From the NCBI GenBank assembly GCA_951799405.1, contig OX637351.1, positions 9,952,251 through 10,016,250 on the forward strand: a stretch of DNA of 64,000 bases, in the 5' to 3' direction. The DNA is from Agapetus fuscipes. Its lineage: Eukaryota; Arthropoda; Insecta; Trichoptera; Glossosomatidae. The notes beneath the pieces are model-generated. The model saw only the letters and a list, made by a program, of their open reading frames with translations. It made no database searches and had not been told where the DNA came from. The position numbers and the translations under genes were made by a program. Below are positions 23,601 through 29,170 of the stretch, in pieces (within the stretch, counting starts at the first letter, position 1; every line of letters begins with the position of its first letter).

Positions 23601-26600
23601 CATCATCCAGATCACTTTCGGAATTTCAAAAACAAAATACATTTCTTCTACCTAATCTAACATTGAATCTAATTGTCTTACTCTTTATGAAAAAATCAAT
23701 TGTTTGTTTCAGTTTTATGAGCACATTGGTAACTAACGTGTTAACCTACCATTTGGGCTGGGTGACGACCGTTTCCGGTGAATCCAAACCTGCGGGAGAC
23801 AGGAGACATGCTTTACGGACTCAGCTAGGACAACTGCACGGAGCTGTGGGGCGTCCTGCAAGGCTCACGAGCACCATAGTCTACTCTCGCACCGACCACA
23901 GACTCGTATCCAGAGTGCTAACTGTCCTAACCTACTTCATAAGGTGCGGAGAAGTCAAGAGATACCAGGTGGACTGTAAGCCAACTTCCTGGGAAACCAT
24001 AGACTCTCTCATGGACAGAAATGAAAAGGTGGAATGCATCAATGAAGCGGCTGTTCCAGAAGTTGAAAATGTAGATGACGGGAATAGCATTGAAATGAGA
24101 ACGTTTTCTTCAAGTCAAGGAAGTGTTTTGCTGAATTTGAACAGTAAAAAAGTTAGTAATTATGTGTCGAGTGAAACATTTAAAAGTAAATGTAAAAGTG
24201 GGCTGACGCGGACTCCAAGTTATCTTGGGAACTTAAAATTGAGTGAAAATGACAGGGAAGAGTTGAGTACAACTCGTGGGTCGACTTTAGATAGTGGAAG
24301 AGATTTAGAAGGTGTAAGTGCTAAAGCAAGTCAACTTAGTCGAGCGCAAACTGGCTCGGTGTTGTTTAAGTTAGCTGAGCAAACTAGTTTAGATGTAGAA
24401 GGCAGTGTGGTCACAGCGGAGCTACAAGTTCCCATTGTTCAAGGCAATGCCCCAAGTGTGGAAGTCAACAATGAAGTCAATTTAAATAATAAGGTTGTTA
24501 GTGATGAAGCAAGAAGTCAGGCGGTTGTTAAAGATTCTAGGAAGACTGAAAATGGACACAATGGGAAGAAGGATGTGCTTTTTGTACTTGGAGATAATGA
24601 AGCGCTGGTTGGATTAAAAACTGGCCGGAAACTTTCCAAGGGATCAATGTGCAAGTCGAGCGAGCGCCTCGTGAAGCAGTTTAAAGTTGAAAGCCTTGCA
24701 ACCTTGAGTGCGGCGGCATTAAAAGCAAAGGAAGACGCTATTACGCAACACACGCAAACCATAGACAAGCACTGCTGCCTACGAACACAATGCACACATT
24801 CCAAATTCAAGAAACATTCCGGAGTCAAATTTGAGTTTGACAAGTACCCGCAGATTGTCACAAATTACATGAAGAGCAAAAACTTGGAGCTGCTGGACCG
24901 GCACGTGATTGGCAAGCCTGGGAATTTGAAGTTGGATTCGTTGGAGATCAGTGTTGTTAGTGCGGCTGAAGGACCGGCATGCAGGACGTGCTCTATAGGA
25001 GGGCAAGCGCTGCAAACTCCGTCCAACGCTTCAGAGTTGGAGTATGAGTATACCACAGATTTGCCGTCACCTCCGCAACCTTGCCACCCTACTCCTGTCA
25101 TTGTGGAGCCGCCTCCTGCCCCTGATGGTCCGTCTGCCAAGGTTTTTGTGAGGAGAAAGTCTCGCCATGCGATGGTGATGAATGCCTCTCCGGCCATGAC
25201 TACAGAGCACAGGATATCATCGCAGCATCATAAGGAATCCTTCACTCCGCTTCCTGCTAAGCAGAACACTGGCGCCCAAGGAGAAGTTATTGAACTGCCA
25301 ATGCCTACGTGAGTTGACCTTTGGTTTATTTTTGTTATTATTGGAGAGAGACCTCATTTGGTTTATTTTTGTTATTATTGGAGAGAGACCTCATTTGGTT
25401 TATTTTTGTTATTATTGGAGAGAGACCTCATTTGGTGTATTTTTGTTATTATTGGAGAGAGACCTCATTTGGTTTATTTTTGTTATTATTGGAGAGAGAC
25501 CTCATTTTTTCCTTCCATTTGTTTAATTTCTAGTTTTCTCAACCAAAAGCTTTTTCATACTCTTCTTCAGATATTGTCATACCATCAGCTTGTGCATGCA
25601 CAGAAAATAAATATTCCGTTTTCTGGGTCATCATGTTCTAACCTCATTGGATCTACACTGTTCCATCTCTCTCACCAAGCTGTGGGCGAAGTTGTTTGAA
25701 TTATCGGACCAAATAGGGTTTCTGGACCTAAGGCGCTGCACTGGTGGGAAAAAATATCTTGGAAGGCAGGGATTTTCCCTTTCTTATTTAATTCCCTGAC
25801 TGACCTGAGTTGGGCTTGGTTTCTTCGTAGATCGGGAGGGCCAATGTTGGAAAGTGTGGAAAACCAGGAGAATGGGGCTGATCTCAAACATCCGGTGATC
25901 ATTCTCATTGCTTTAGTCAGTTCAGTATCCAAGGCTTTACAATGTACACTTCTTGCCTATACCGGAGAACAGTGCTGTAACTGTAACTCTGTTGCCATTC
26001 CGCTAGGTGTGGCCAGGGCCTCTGCAGAGCTGCCTCCATTTCTTCCTATCCTTACATTCACTTTGTAAGAGTTTGCTTGTAATAAAACTGATAATAATCT
26101 GTTGATGTATATTCCCAGGAGTATCCTGAGTGTAGACCCGCCCCCTGCTTCCCTGCCCAGCAACTACTGCTGCTCGCTGCTGAGGGGAGTCAGTGATCAC
26201 TACATCCCCGACATGGTGCTGCAAGGTGGGTGTGTTGTGCAGATGGGTCACACTAATAATGGCAGGATTATTCCATCCATTAAACTTATTCCTACTCATG
26301 GGAGACGAAATGAGATTCAAGACAAAATTCTCAATTTCTTTACATGGCACACTATAATCTATAATCTAAGTTGCAAGGATATATTCATTCAAAGCTCTCA
26401 GATGTATGCCCACAAACTAACATGTGTATTTCGCGCTTACAAATGCTGATTGTGTACTTACAAATAAAATCCAAACCTAAAATGAACATAAGCCCTGCAA
26501 CACTCTTGCCGACATTCCCTGAAACAGGGGTGACATTGGCAAAGTGAAGTTTTTACAGTATGGGTGGTCAGCCTCATACCAACCTATAAGTCAAGAAAAC

Positions 26601-28507
26601 ACATAACAAAAAAAGGTTTTGTCTGCATTACAAAGTTTCTCTACTCTGTAACATTTATGTAACTACCTGCCTACGCGCCCATTCATAATAATATTATATA
26701 TCTACTTTTAAAATACTTTAATATTGTAAGGCAGTGCTGTAAATACGTCACTTGTGATATGTAACTAAATTATGCACTAAAAAAACTTTATTTTTCTGTC
26801 TTTTGAGATAAAAAATCGGATAGGAGATATGTTTTATATCTTGGAAGGTATTTAATATCAAAACCAAAATTGGGTAGTTGGATAACGGCTGAAAATCACT
26901 GGCACTCAATACGCAATGCAACGCAACACAACTAAGCTACACATATAGTGTAACTTCTTGCCTGCGTTATTCCCGAAGGGGTTGAATGTGGCGATTCCGG
27001 ACCTTTTTATTTGTACAAGGAAGGGGGCCAGCCTCACCCCAACCACTTTTAGTTGAAGTGGAGGTTTCCCAGCTCCCGGACTGGTTCTCATTTCTTGTGA
27101 AGGCTGATTACACTTTGCCGGTATTTATTTTGGGTTTGAAATAGACACCAAAACGGCATAAAATTTCTGACTTTGGTGGACTGACTGGCGCACTAAAGGT
27201 TAATGACAAATAACTGTTGATTCCAGGCTGTGTCTGTGAAGACTTGTCGTGGCAGAGCGAGGTGAAGCGTGATGTGCGCCTGGCGTCAGGTGCTGCTCGT
27301 GGCGGCGCAGCGTGCCTGCTGGTGGACGCGGAGCAGCGCAGGGTGCGGGTGGTGGGGGCGCCGCCGCTGGCCATGTCTGCCCTGGTGGCCGCCATGCTGG
27401 ACGCCCTGCCACACATGCACAAGGCCAACATCCCCGCCCCACAGGTAACACCGCCTAACCAGGGATGTGCACAGCATTGCAGCTGTGGGTAGGCAACTAT
27501 GTATGATTCTTGCAATTTCCAATAAATTATAATGGAGTAAGATCTTCTGGTGCTTAAAATAATTTCAGATAAGCTAAAATCCAATCCATCTCGTTCTTAA
27601 TAAAGGACGGTAACAACTATTTGCCTCTATTCAGGCTTCACCATTGAACCTACCCATACAAATCATCATCACCCCTGCAACATTGTTAGGATGGACTTTC
27701 TTGAATTAAACATTCAAATGTTCCAGTCATCAATCAACATAAAAATATAGTTGGCGCATCTAAGCCATTTTGTGTGCCATAAAGAAGTGCGCCCTATGGC
27801 ATTATCTTCATACAAACGAGGTCGTGTTTTAATCAGTTTCCAGGCAGCCGTCATGTTTATATCTCTTTTTGACGTATGACGTCAATATCTTATGTCTCAT
27901 TTCTTTGTTATTTACTACATATTATTGTATTCTAATCTAAGTTGCAAAGATATGTTACATTGGACATGTACAAGTTCGCGCTTGCACATGCCGCATGTGA
28001 ACCTACAACATAAAAACTAAATCTCAAATGGACATACATCCTGCAACTCTTGCCGTCCTTCCCTGAGACAGGGGTGACATTGGAAAAGTGAACCATTTTT
28101 ACAGCATGGGTGGTCAGCCGCATACCAACCTATAAGTCAAGGAACAGGTAACGTATTCATGGCATGTTTGTTAATATGGGAAGAAACAGACGTACACCAT
28201 CTATGTCTTTTATTTTGATCTATGGTTCTAGTCATTTGTTATATCAAAAATACTGCAAAGCATTTTGCTTTCAAAAATATAAATGACATGTTCTGTTTGA
28301 TTTCAGTGTTTGGAGTTCATAGAGTCCAAGCTGCGCGAGCTGTGGCTGCGCTCTGTGTCCCTCGCCTCGCTGCTGATGGGCGTGGACTTCTGTGACATGG
28401 AGCAGCTGACCAGGACGCTGCAGCTGGAGCCCAATGACGTCCCTCTGCTGCTGGCCGTGGCCTCCACTCATTGCCCACAGCTGGCCAACAAGTACGGTGT
28501 CACCTGA
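2531..28507 (+). CDS. FNIP: Folliculin-interacting protein (FNIP), 12 exons, 1118 aa
   Basis: CDS join: 2531-2613, 10020-10125, 14476-14588, 16660-17036, 17450-17613, 18835-18950, 19646-19783, 23087-23224, 23713-25308, 26119-26225, 27227-27444, 28307-28507. This totals 3357 nt, every intron is GT-AG and every junction keeps phase. FNIP hallmarks in order are RVVVLRECERRGRRLLYD (about residues 35-52), LLGEMVFGSVAMNHRG (73-88), KVGLAIIITLLPEH (304-317), STLVTNVLTYHLGW (415-428), QLGQLHGAVGRPARL (449-463), LLRGVSDHYIPDMVLQG (963-979) and VPLLLAVASTHCP near the C-terminus. FNIP proteins are longin/DENN-fold partners of folliculin. With it they form a GAP for RagC/D at the lysosome, bind AMPK and act as Hsp90 co-chaperones. 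Length is close to vertebrate FNIP1/2 (about 1100-1170 aa). Exon 9 encodes a long, AT-richer, probably disordered middle region. Introns are full of mobile elements but the frame is intact, so the gene looks functional. Confidence 0.95.
2818..2980 (-). repeat. 3' LTR of the Gypsy element
   Basis: 163 bp, nearly identical to 5218-5380. On the minus strand it starts TGTAGTGATTTT and ends AAGACCTTTACA. High identity between the LTRs implies fairly recent insertion. Confidence 0.88.
3057..3110 (-). pseudogene. Gypsy pol C-terminal remnant
   Basis: The minus-strand frame ending here finishes TRSGRKVHFPDRFY and a stop. A TRSGR-VxFPDRF ending is typical of insect Gypsy (mag-like) polyproteins after the integrase. 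Nothing upstream in the frame is integrase. It runs instead into Gln/Pro-rich and tandem-repeat coding. Confidence 0.6.
3101..3570 (-). repeat. Minisatellite in the Gypsy element, about 42-bp units
   Basis: On the minus strand the units encode a 14-residue repeat of the type AATRRTTAQQLLQQ, with related NPPNYGTATAA forms in another frame. At least six clear units lie between 3290 and 3570, with degenerate ones before that. Because 42 is divisible by three, the repeat stays open within a frame, which produces long but meaningless ORFs on both strands. Confidence 0.75.
3575..3935 (-). mobile_element. Second 5' leader plus gag start inserted inside the Gypsy element
   Basis: 3575-3828 repeats the first part of the gag gene found at about 4950-5203. 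Upstream, 3829-3935 holds a longer leader, and at 3911-3935 an LTR-end/primer-binding-site junction (AAAGACCTTTACA followed by TTGGTGACTCCGACTTG). It is therefore the 5' end of a related element joined into this one, probably by template switching or recombination. Confidence 0.65.
3936..4400 (-). pseudogene. Gypsy aspartic protease remnant
   Basis: The frame contains FLIDTGSDISAIP (DTGSD active-site motif) and later a PIIGADFL segment typical of retropepsins. It overlaps the gag frame by about 50 nt in the -1 frame, the usual gag/pro arrangement in Ty3/Gypsy elements. Its end runs through the inserted second leader, so the protein would not continue into reverse transcriptase. Confidence 0.75.
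4349..5203 (-). pseudogene. Gypsy gag, 284 codons
   Basis: An open gag frame. The N-terminal part (KLAPFWKENAALWILRAE) and central helical part are typical of insect Gypsy gag. The C-terminal Cys/His cluster (CYFHNKYGNKAYKC, followed by EPCKF) is the nucleocapsid-like zinc knuckle. The frame looks intact, but the rest of the element is not, so it might be supplied in trans or simply be recent. Confidence 0.8.
5218..5380 (-). repeat. 5' LTR of the Gypsy element
   Basis: 163 bp, bounded by TG and CA on the minus strand. It is followed directly by the primer-binding-site-like sequence at about 5201-5217. Confidence 0.88.
5385..6512. other. FNIP intron 1 stretch, nothing recognised
   Basis: AT-rich intron sequence with short A and T runs. 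Short frames on either strand do not resemble known proteins. Confidence 0.5.
6513..7672 (+). mobile_element. 1160-bp TIR DNA transposon, copy 1
   Basis: Ends are ACCCCCGTATTCACGATCAA and its inverse. TA flanks both sides, a possible 2-bp duplication, although a longer site is not excluded. Subterminal regions are rich in CTTAAG/CTCAAG-type motifs. Inside, a roughly 190-bp block containing a GTATGGTC-GACCATAC palindrome is partly duplicated. It carries a Myb/SANT-like remnant but no transposase. A second copy of almost equal length lies inverted at 21141-22301 and a broken one at 43014-43741. Confidence 0.8.
6938..7051 (+). pseudogene. Myb/SANT-like DNA-binding domain fragment inside TIR element
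   Basis: A 38-codon frame starts MLFSPAEKELLVALIKEKP and continues VIEDKITDRK. This matches the start of Myb/SANT-like domains found in the accessory protein of PIF/Harbinger transposons and domesticated relatives. It stops soon after, so only the first helix or two remain. The same truncated frame sits in copies at 21763-21876 and 43621-43734. Confidence 0.5.
7690..7930 (-). mobile_element. LINE ORF2 3' end fragment
   Basis: The minus strand reads as a Lys/Arg-rich tail (GRARLRCRDEVGKLL, WRAAQDRRSWRQKL) and a stop, the usual C-terminal ending of LINE reverse-transcriptase ORFs (xxAQDRxxWR). A related fragment is at 62030-62140. Confidence 0.55.
7931..9930. other. FNIP intron 1, 3' part
   Basis: No exon is recognised. 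At 9508-9620 the minus strand resembles the 3' end of the LINE seen at 51653-52190. A TTAACCCTTTCAC motif at 9234 and AAAAGGTTAA near 9983 could be the ends of a decayed piggyBac-like MITE, but the match is weak. Confidence 0.4.
8196..8276. repeat. Near-perfect inverted repeat, 30-bp arms
   Basis: The arm at 8196-8225 is the reverse complement of 8247-8276, with a 21-base spacer. RNA from either strand would form a stable hairpin inside FNIP intron 1. It may be a foldback MITE remnant. Confidence 0.7.
9930..9984 (+). repeat. 16-bp tandem repeat, about 3.5 copies
   Basis: The unit is GAGAAATTGTCATTGT. It sits 35 bp upstream of the FNIP exon 2 acceptor, within the branch-point zone. Confidence 0.75.
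10020..10125 (+). CDS. FNIP: FNIP exon 2 (N-terminal longin region)
   Basis: The acceptor is TTTCAG and the donor GTAAGA. It encodes QVRVVVLRECERRGRRLLYD, the strongly conserved start of the FNIP N-terminal longin domain. Confidence 0.93.
10126..11731. other. FNIP intron 2, 5' part
   Basis: AT-rich. A TTAACCCTTCAACTGC motif near 10283 and AAAAAGGTTAA near 10594 may mark another decayed TTAA-flanked MITE. No exon is recognised. Confidence 0.35.
11732..11995 (-). mobile_element. SINE-1 (tRNA-derived), second half of a composite SINE
   Basis: On the minus strand the head GGTCGATAGCTCAATTGGTA carries a box-A-like TAGCTCAATTGG, and GGGTTCGATCT is a box B. The body includes GAAATGAGAACCAGCC and a tail ending at CTTAGTTGCG. 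The upstream neighbour is SINE-2 in the same orientation with the same junction as at 58921, so the two form a dimer. Confidence 0.8.
11996..12851 (-). mobile_element. SINE-2 (tRNA-derived), split by a LINE
   Basis: The minus-strand head at 12851-12765 reads GACCGGTCCGTAGCTCAGTG with box B GGTTCGATTCC. The body resumes after the LINE at 12128 and runs to the SINE-1 junction. The uninterrupted copy at 58922-59150 gives the empty site. Confidence 0.75.
12129..12743 (-). mobile_element. 5'-truncated LINE nested in SINE-2
   Basis: The frame 12748-12164 is the C-terminal end of a non-LTR reverse-transcriptase ORF. It contains LMYGSEAWTVNECE, MRWFGHLERMDDERL and RGKRGRGRPRKEWLDQ. The 3' tail is a TACAG-type tandem repeat. 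Comparison with the empty site at about 59050 suggests a minimal AGC target duplication. Related 3' ends lie at 25968-26062, 50205-50396, 53149-53220, 55181-56568 and 57876-57968. Confidence 0.82.
12852..13871. other. FNIP intron 2, middle
   Basis: AT-rich sequence with a short TG run near 12940. No exon or element is recognised. Confidence 0.4.
13872..13978 (-). mobile_element. SINE-3 fragment
   Basis: Only the tail-proximal part remains: TATAATCTAATCTATGTTGC followed by the conserved ATGCATGCCCACAAACAGAC-type segment. Confidence 0.6.
14233..14257 (+). repeat. Poly-C tract
   Basis: An unbroken run of more than 20 C in FNIP intron 2. Its exact length may be an assembly artefact. Confidence 0.8.
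14476..14588 (+). CDS. FNIP: FNIP exon 3
   Basis: The acceptor is CGCAG and the donor GTAAGA. It encodes LLGEMVFGSVAMNHRG and HILKSP, conserved in all FNIPs. It ends with two bases of an Arg codon completed by 16660. Confidence 0.95.
14809..14922 (-). mobile_element. SINE-3 fragment
   Basis: Tail-proximal part of SINE-3 (TATAATCTATAATCTAAGTT, then AGATGTATGCCCACAAAC). It is truncated at a position similar to the copy at 13872-13978. Confidence 0.65.
15029..15370 (+). mobile_element. SINE-1, nearly full length
   Basis: The head GGTCGATACCTCAGTTGGTA (box A) and GGGTTCGAATCC (box B) precede a body with GTGTCAGAAATGATTTCC, AAGAAATGAGTACCAGCC and AGTGGTTGGCGTAAGG, and a tail ending TTAGTTGCGTTTTTGCG. 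It lies in FNIP intron 3 on the sense strand. Confidence 0.85.
15605..16248 (+). mobile_element. Harbinger-like MITE, 644 bp
   Basis: Long terminal inverted repeats (about 50 bp, starting AGGCTAGTTCGCACAAGGCG) are flanked by TAA on both sides (15602-15604 and 16249-16251), the 3-bp type seen in PIF/Harbinger. Inside are two or three copies of a CGGCCACGGACAAGTCCGAG unit and a nested inverted repeat built on GCCAATTTAAATTTGCCGCC. Confidence 0.8.
16373..16618 (-). mobile_element. SINE-3, full length
   Basis: About 245 bp. In element orientation it starts TATAGGTTGGTATGAGGCTG and ends GCAACTTAGATTATAGAT, a short pentanucleotide-type tail. It lies 41 bp upstream of FNIP exon 4, in antisense. Confidence 0.8.
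16660..17036 (+). CDS. FNIP: FNIP exon 4
   Basis: Starts LMCTKVFSWSG (compare LMLSKVF in vertebrates). It continues through a Gly/Ser-rich insert to REDSGFYGDTSSNSSVSS, matching the conserved EDSG-S-S segment. The donor is GTAAGC. Confidence 0.93.
17140..17365 (+). mobile_element. TTAA-flanked MITE, 226 bp
   Basis: TTAA followed by TTACACTTTTTGGAGAACT at the left is matched by its inverse plus TTAA at the right (TTAA at 17140-17143 and 17362-17365). Inside, the minus strand carries CTGAAGACGTTGGC with a short stem, resembling the motif in the 50.7-kb palindrome. Confidence 0.7.
17450..17613 (+). CDS. FNIP: FNIP exon 5
   Basis: The acceptor is CATATAG and the donor GTAACT. It encodes SRTVSPHNWRPRKL and a Ser/Thr-rich end, aligning with the QRRWRRSQT region upstream of the central domain. 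Phase 1 in, phase 0 out. Confidence 0.88.
17811..18066 (+). mobile_element. SINE-3, full length
   Basis: Starts CTGATAGGTTGGTATGCGGC, contains the CCCCTGCTTCAGGG hairpin and ends with TTAGATTTAGATTTAGATTT tail repeats. Sense to FNIP in intron 5. Confidence 0.8.
18067..18834. other. FNIP intron 5, 3' part
   Basis: AT-rich, with a short TA dinucleotide run near 18320. Nothing else is recognised. Confidence 0.4.
18835..18950 (+). CDS. FNIP: FNIP exon 6
   Basis: Encodes a Ser/Arg-rich stretch and KVGLAIIITLLPEHQH, equivalent to the KKIAIGVIFSL strand that opens the central FNIP domain. Two adjacent CAGs could serve as acceptor (18835 or 18838), which would add or drop one Gln in frame. Confidence 0.93.
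19646..19783 (+). CDS. FNIP: FNIP exon 7
   Basis: Encodes KELLQFLLEHCSSLEAALSR and ISRMNHAAKQTS, matching the [20 protein letters not shown] region of FNIP1. The acceptor is TGCAG and the donor GTGAGC. The last two bases TG join G at 23087 to form Trp. Confidence 0.92.
19916..20814 (+). mobile_element. piggyBac-like MITE, 899 bp
   Basis: Flanked by TTAA at 19912-19915 and 20815-20818, with inverted ends CCCATC(G/C)GCATA. This is the TTAA-CCC arrangement of piggyBac. An internal segment (TTATTTACGGAATT near 20105 and 20167) is directly repeated. No transposase frame. Confidence 0.78.
21141..22301 (-). mobile_element. 1160-bp TIR DNA transposon, copy 2
   Basis: Same ends and almost the same length (1161 bp) as 6513-7672, in the opposite orientation, so the two form a long inverted pair 13.5 kb apart inside FNIP. 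It carries the same truncated Myb/SANT-like frame at 21876-21763. Flanks show no clear target duplication. Confidence 0.8.
21763..21876 (-). pseudogene. Myb/SANT-like fragment, copy 2
   Basis: 38 codons starting MLFSPAEKELLVALIKEKP, same length and same stop as the copy at 6938-7051 but with DRRNRW in place of DRKNCW. Confidence 0.5.
22302..23086. other. FNIP intron 7, 3' part
   Basis: No exon or element is recognised. Sequence near 22605-22640 resembles that around 19825-19870 and may be the two sides of the inserted material. Confidence 0.35.
23087..23224 (+). CDS. FNIP: FNIP exon 8
   Basis: Encodes LLDLVCVSPVQSVMW and MAASFLNELCWLLTTMDTKD, matching the NLYTMPRIGEPVWL...FMKEFTFLME region. 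The donor is GTAAGT. TT at the end joins T at 23713 to form Phe. Confidence 0.92.
23713..25308 (+). CDS. FNIP: FNIP exon 9 (large central exon, 532 codons)
   Basis: Begins FMSTLVTNVLTYHLGW, then QLGQLHGAVGRPARL and VLTYFIRCGE, all conserved FNIP blocks. It continues into about 430 residues of Ser/Asn/Lys-rich, low-similarity sequence likely to be disordered. Base composition drops from GC-rich to AT-rich at that transition. The open frame extends back into the intron to 23474, but the acceptor TTTCAG at 23712 and phase fix the start. Confidence 0.94.
25311..25507 (+). repeat. 37-bp tandem repeat, about 5 copies
   Basis: Units contain TTATTTTTGTTATTATTGGA followed by GAGAGACCTCATTTGG. The array begins within a few bases of the FNIP exon 9 donor. 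Because 37 is not divisible by three, each frame runs open for many units, giving artefactual ORFs. Confidence 0.9.
25968..26062 (-). mobile_element. LINE 3' end fragment
   Basis: Matches the last part of the LINE at 12129-12743 and ends in CTGTAACTGTAAC, the tail repeat. It lies in FNIP intron 9. Confidence 0.7.
26119..26225 (+). CDS. FNIP: FNIP exon 10
   Basis: Encodes LPSNYCCSLLRGVSDHYIPD and MVLQG, the FNIP SLLGGYCSSYVPDFVLQG block that opens the C-terminal domain. Acceptor CCCAG, donor GTGGGT. Confidence 0.95.
26353..26595 (-). mobile_element. SINE-3, full length
   Basis: Same consensus as 16373-16618, in antisense within FNIP intron 10. The tail TATAATCTATAATC is at the left. Confidence 0.8.
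26919..27176 (-). mobile_element. SINE-1, lacking the tRNA head
   Basis: The 3' body and tail of SINE-1 run from CGCAACACAACTAAGC to the AAATTTCTGACTTTGG region. The tRNA-like head is missing. It ends about 50 bp upstream of FNIP exon 11. Confidence 0.75.
27227..27444 (+). CDS. FNIP: FNIP exon 11
   Basis: Encodes a C-terminal-domain segment with ACLLVDAEQRRVRVVGAPP and MSALVAAMLDALPHM, equivalent to AVCIIADTDKWTVQVASSQ and VLVSSLVSNLLHS of vertebrate FNIP. Donor GTAACA. Strongly GC-rich. Confidence 0.93.
27930..28142 (-). mobile_element. SINE-3
   Basis: Antisense in FNIP intron 11. The ATTCTAATCTAAGTTGC tail is at the left and ACCAACCTATAAGTCAAGGA at the right, with a small internal deletion. 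Confidence 0.75.
28307..28507 (+). CDS. FNIP: FNIP exon 12 (stop codon)
   Basis: Encodes CLEFIESKLRELWLRS, then NDVPLLLAVASTHCPQLANK and YGVT stop. It matches the FNIP C-terminus (DLPLLAAVASTHSPYVAQ). The second half of this exon is unit one of the following tandem array. Confidence 0.95.
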   Translation, partial: CLEFIESKLRELWLRSVSLASLLMGVDFCDMEQLTRTLQLEPNDVPLLLAVASTHCPQLANKYGVT

Positions 28508-29170
28508 TGACCGAGGACTTCTGTGACATGGAGCAGCTGACCAGGACGCTGCAGCTGGAGCCCAATGACGTCCCTCTGCTGCTGGCCGTGGCCTCCACTC
28601 ATTGCCCACAGCTGGCCAACAAGTACGGTGTCACCTGATGACTGGGGACTTCTGTGACATGGAGCAGCTGACCAGGACGCTGCAGCTGGAGCCCAATGAC
28701 GTCCCTCTGCTGCTGGCCGTGGCCTCCACTCATTGCCCACAGCTGGCCAACAAGTACGGTGTCACCTGATGACTGGGGACTTCTGTGACATGGAGCAGCT
28801 GACCAGGACGCTGCAGCTGGAGCCCAATGACGTCCCTCTGCTGCTGGCCGTGGCCTCCACTCACTGCCCACAGCTGGCCAACAAGTACGGTGTCACCTGA
28901 TGACCAGGGACTTCTGTGACATGGAGCAGCTGACCAGGACGCTGCAGCTGGAGCCCAATGACGTCCCTCTGCTGCTGGCCGTGGCCTTCACTCACTGCCC
29001 ACAGCTGGCCAACAAGTACGGTGTCACCTGATGACCGGGGACTTCTGTGACATGGAGCAGCTGACCAGGACGCTGCAGCTGGAGCCCAATGACGTCCCTC
29101 TGCTGCTGGCCGTGGCCTTCACTCACTGCCCACAGCTGGCCAACAAGTACGGTGTCACCTGATGCCTGAT
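28385..29170 (+). repeat. FNIP: 131-bp tandem array of the FNIP terminal exon, six copies
   Basis: Unit starts are GACTTCTGTGACATGG at 28385, 28516, 28647, 28778, 28909 and 29040, a constant 131-bp step. Unit one is the coding end of exon 12 plus stop and about 9 nt. The other five repeat it almost exactly, each with its own TGA. Few differences separate the units, so the amplification is recent. Since the first stop is kept, the extra copies would fall in the 3' UTR. Confidence 0.95.

Noticed and set aside
23474..23712. 5' extension of the large open frame before FNIP exon 9
   Set aside because: The frame is open by chance across intron sequence, including a poly-C stretch. The TTTCAG acceptor, phase and FNIP homology begin at 23713.
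25290..25699. Overlapping plus-strand frames with repeated YFCYYWRE/LFLLLLERD units
   Set aside because: Products of the 37-bp intronic tandem repeat read in three frames.
28385..29170. CRISPR-like regular spacing
   Set aside because: Head-to-tail identical 131-bp units without unique spacers, in a eukaryotic gene. Tandem duplication explains it, and the same applies to the 74-bp and 42-bp arrays.
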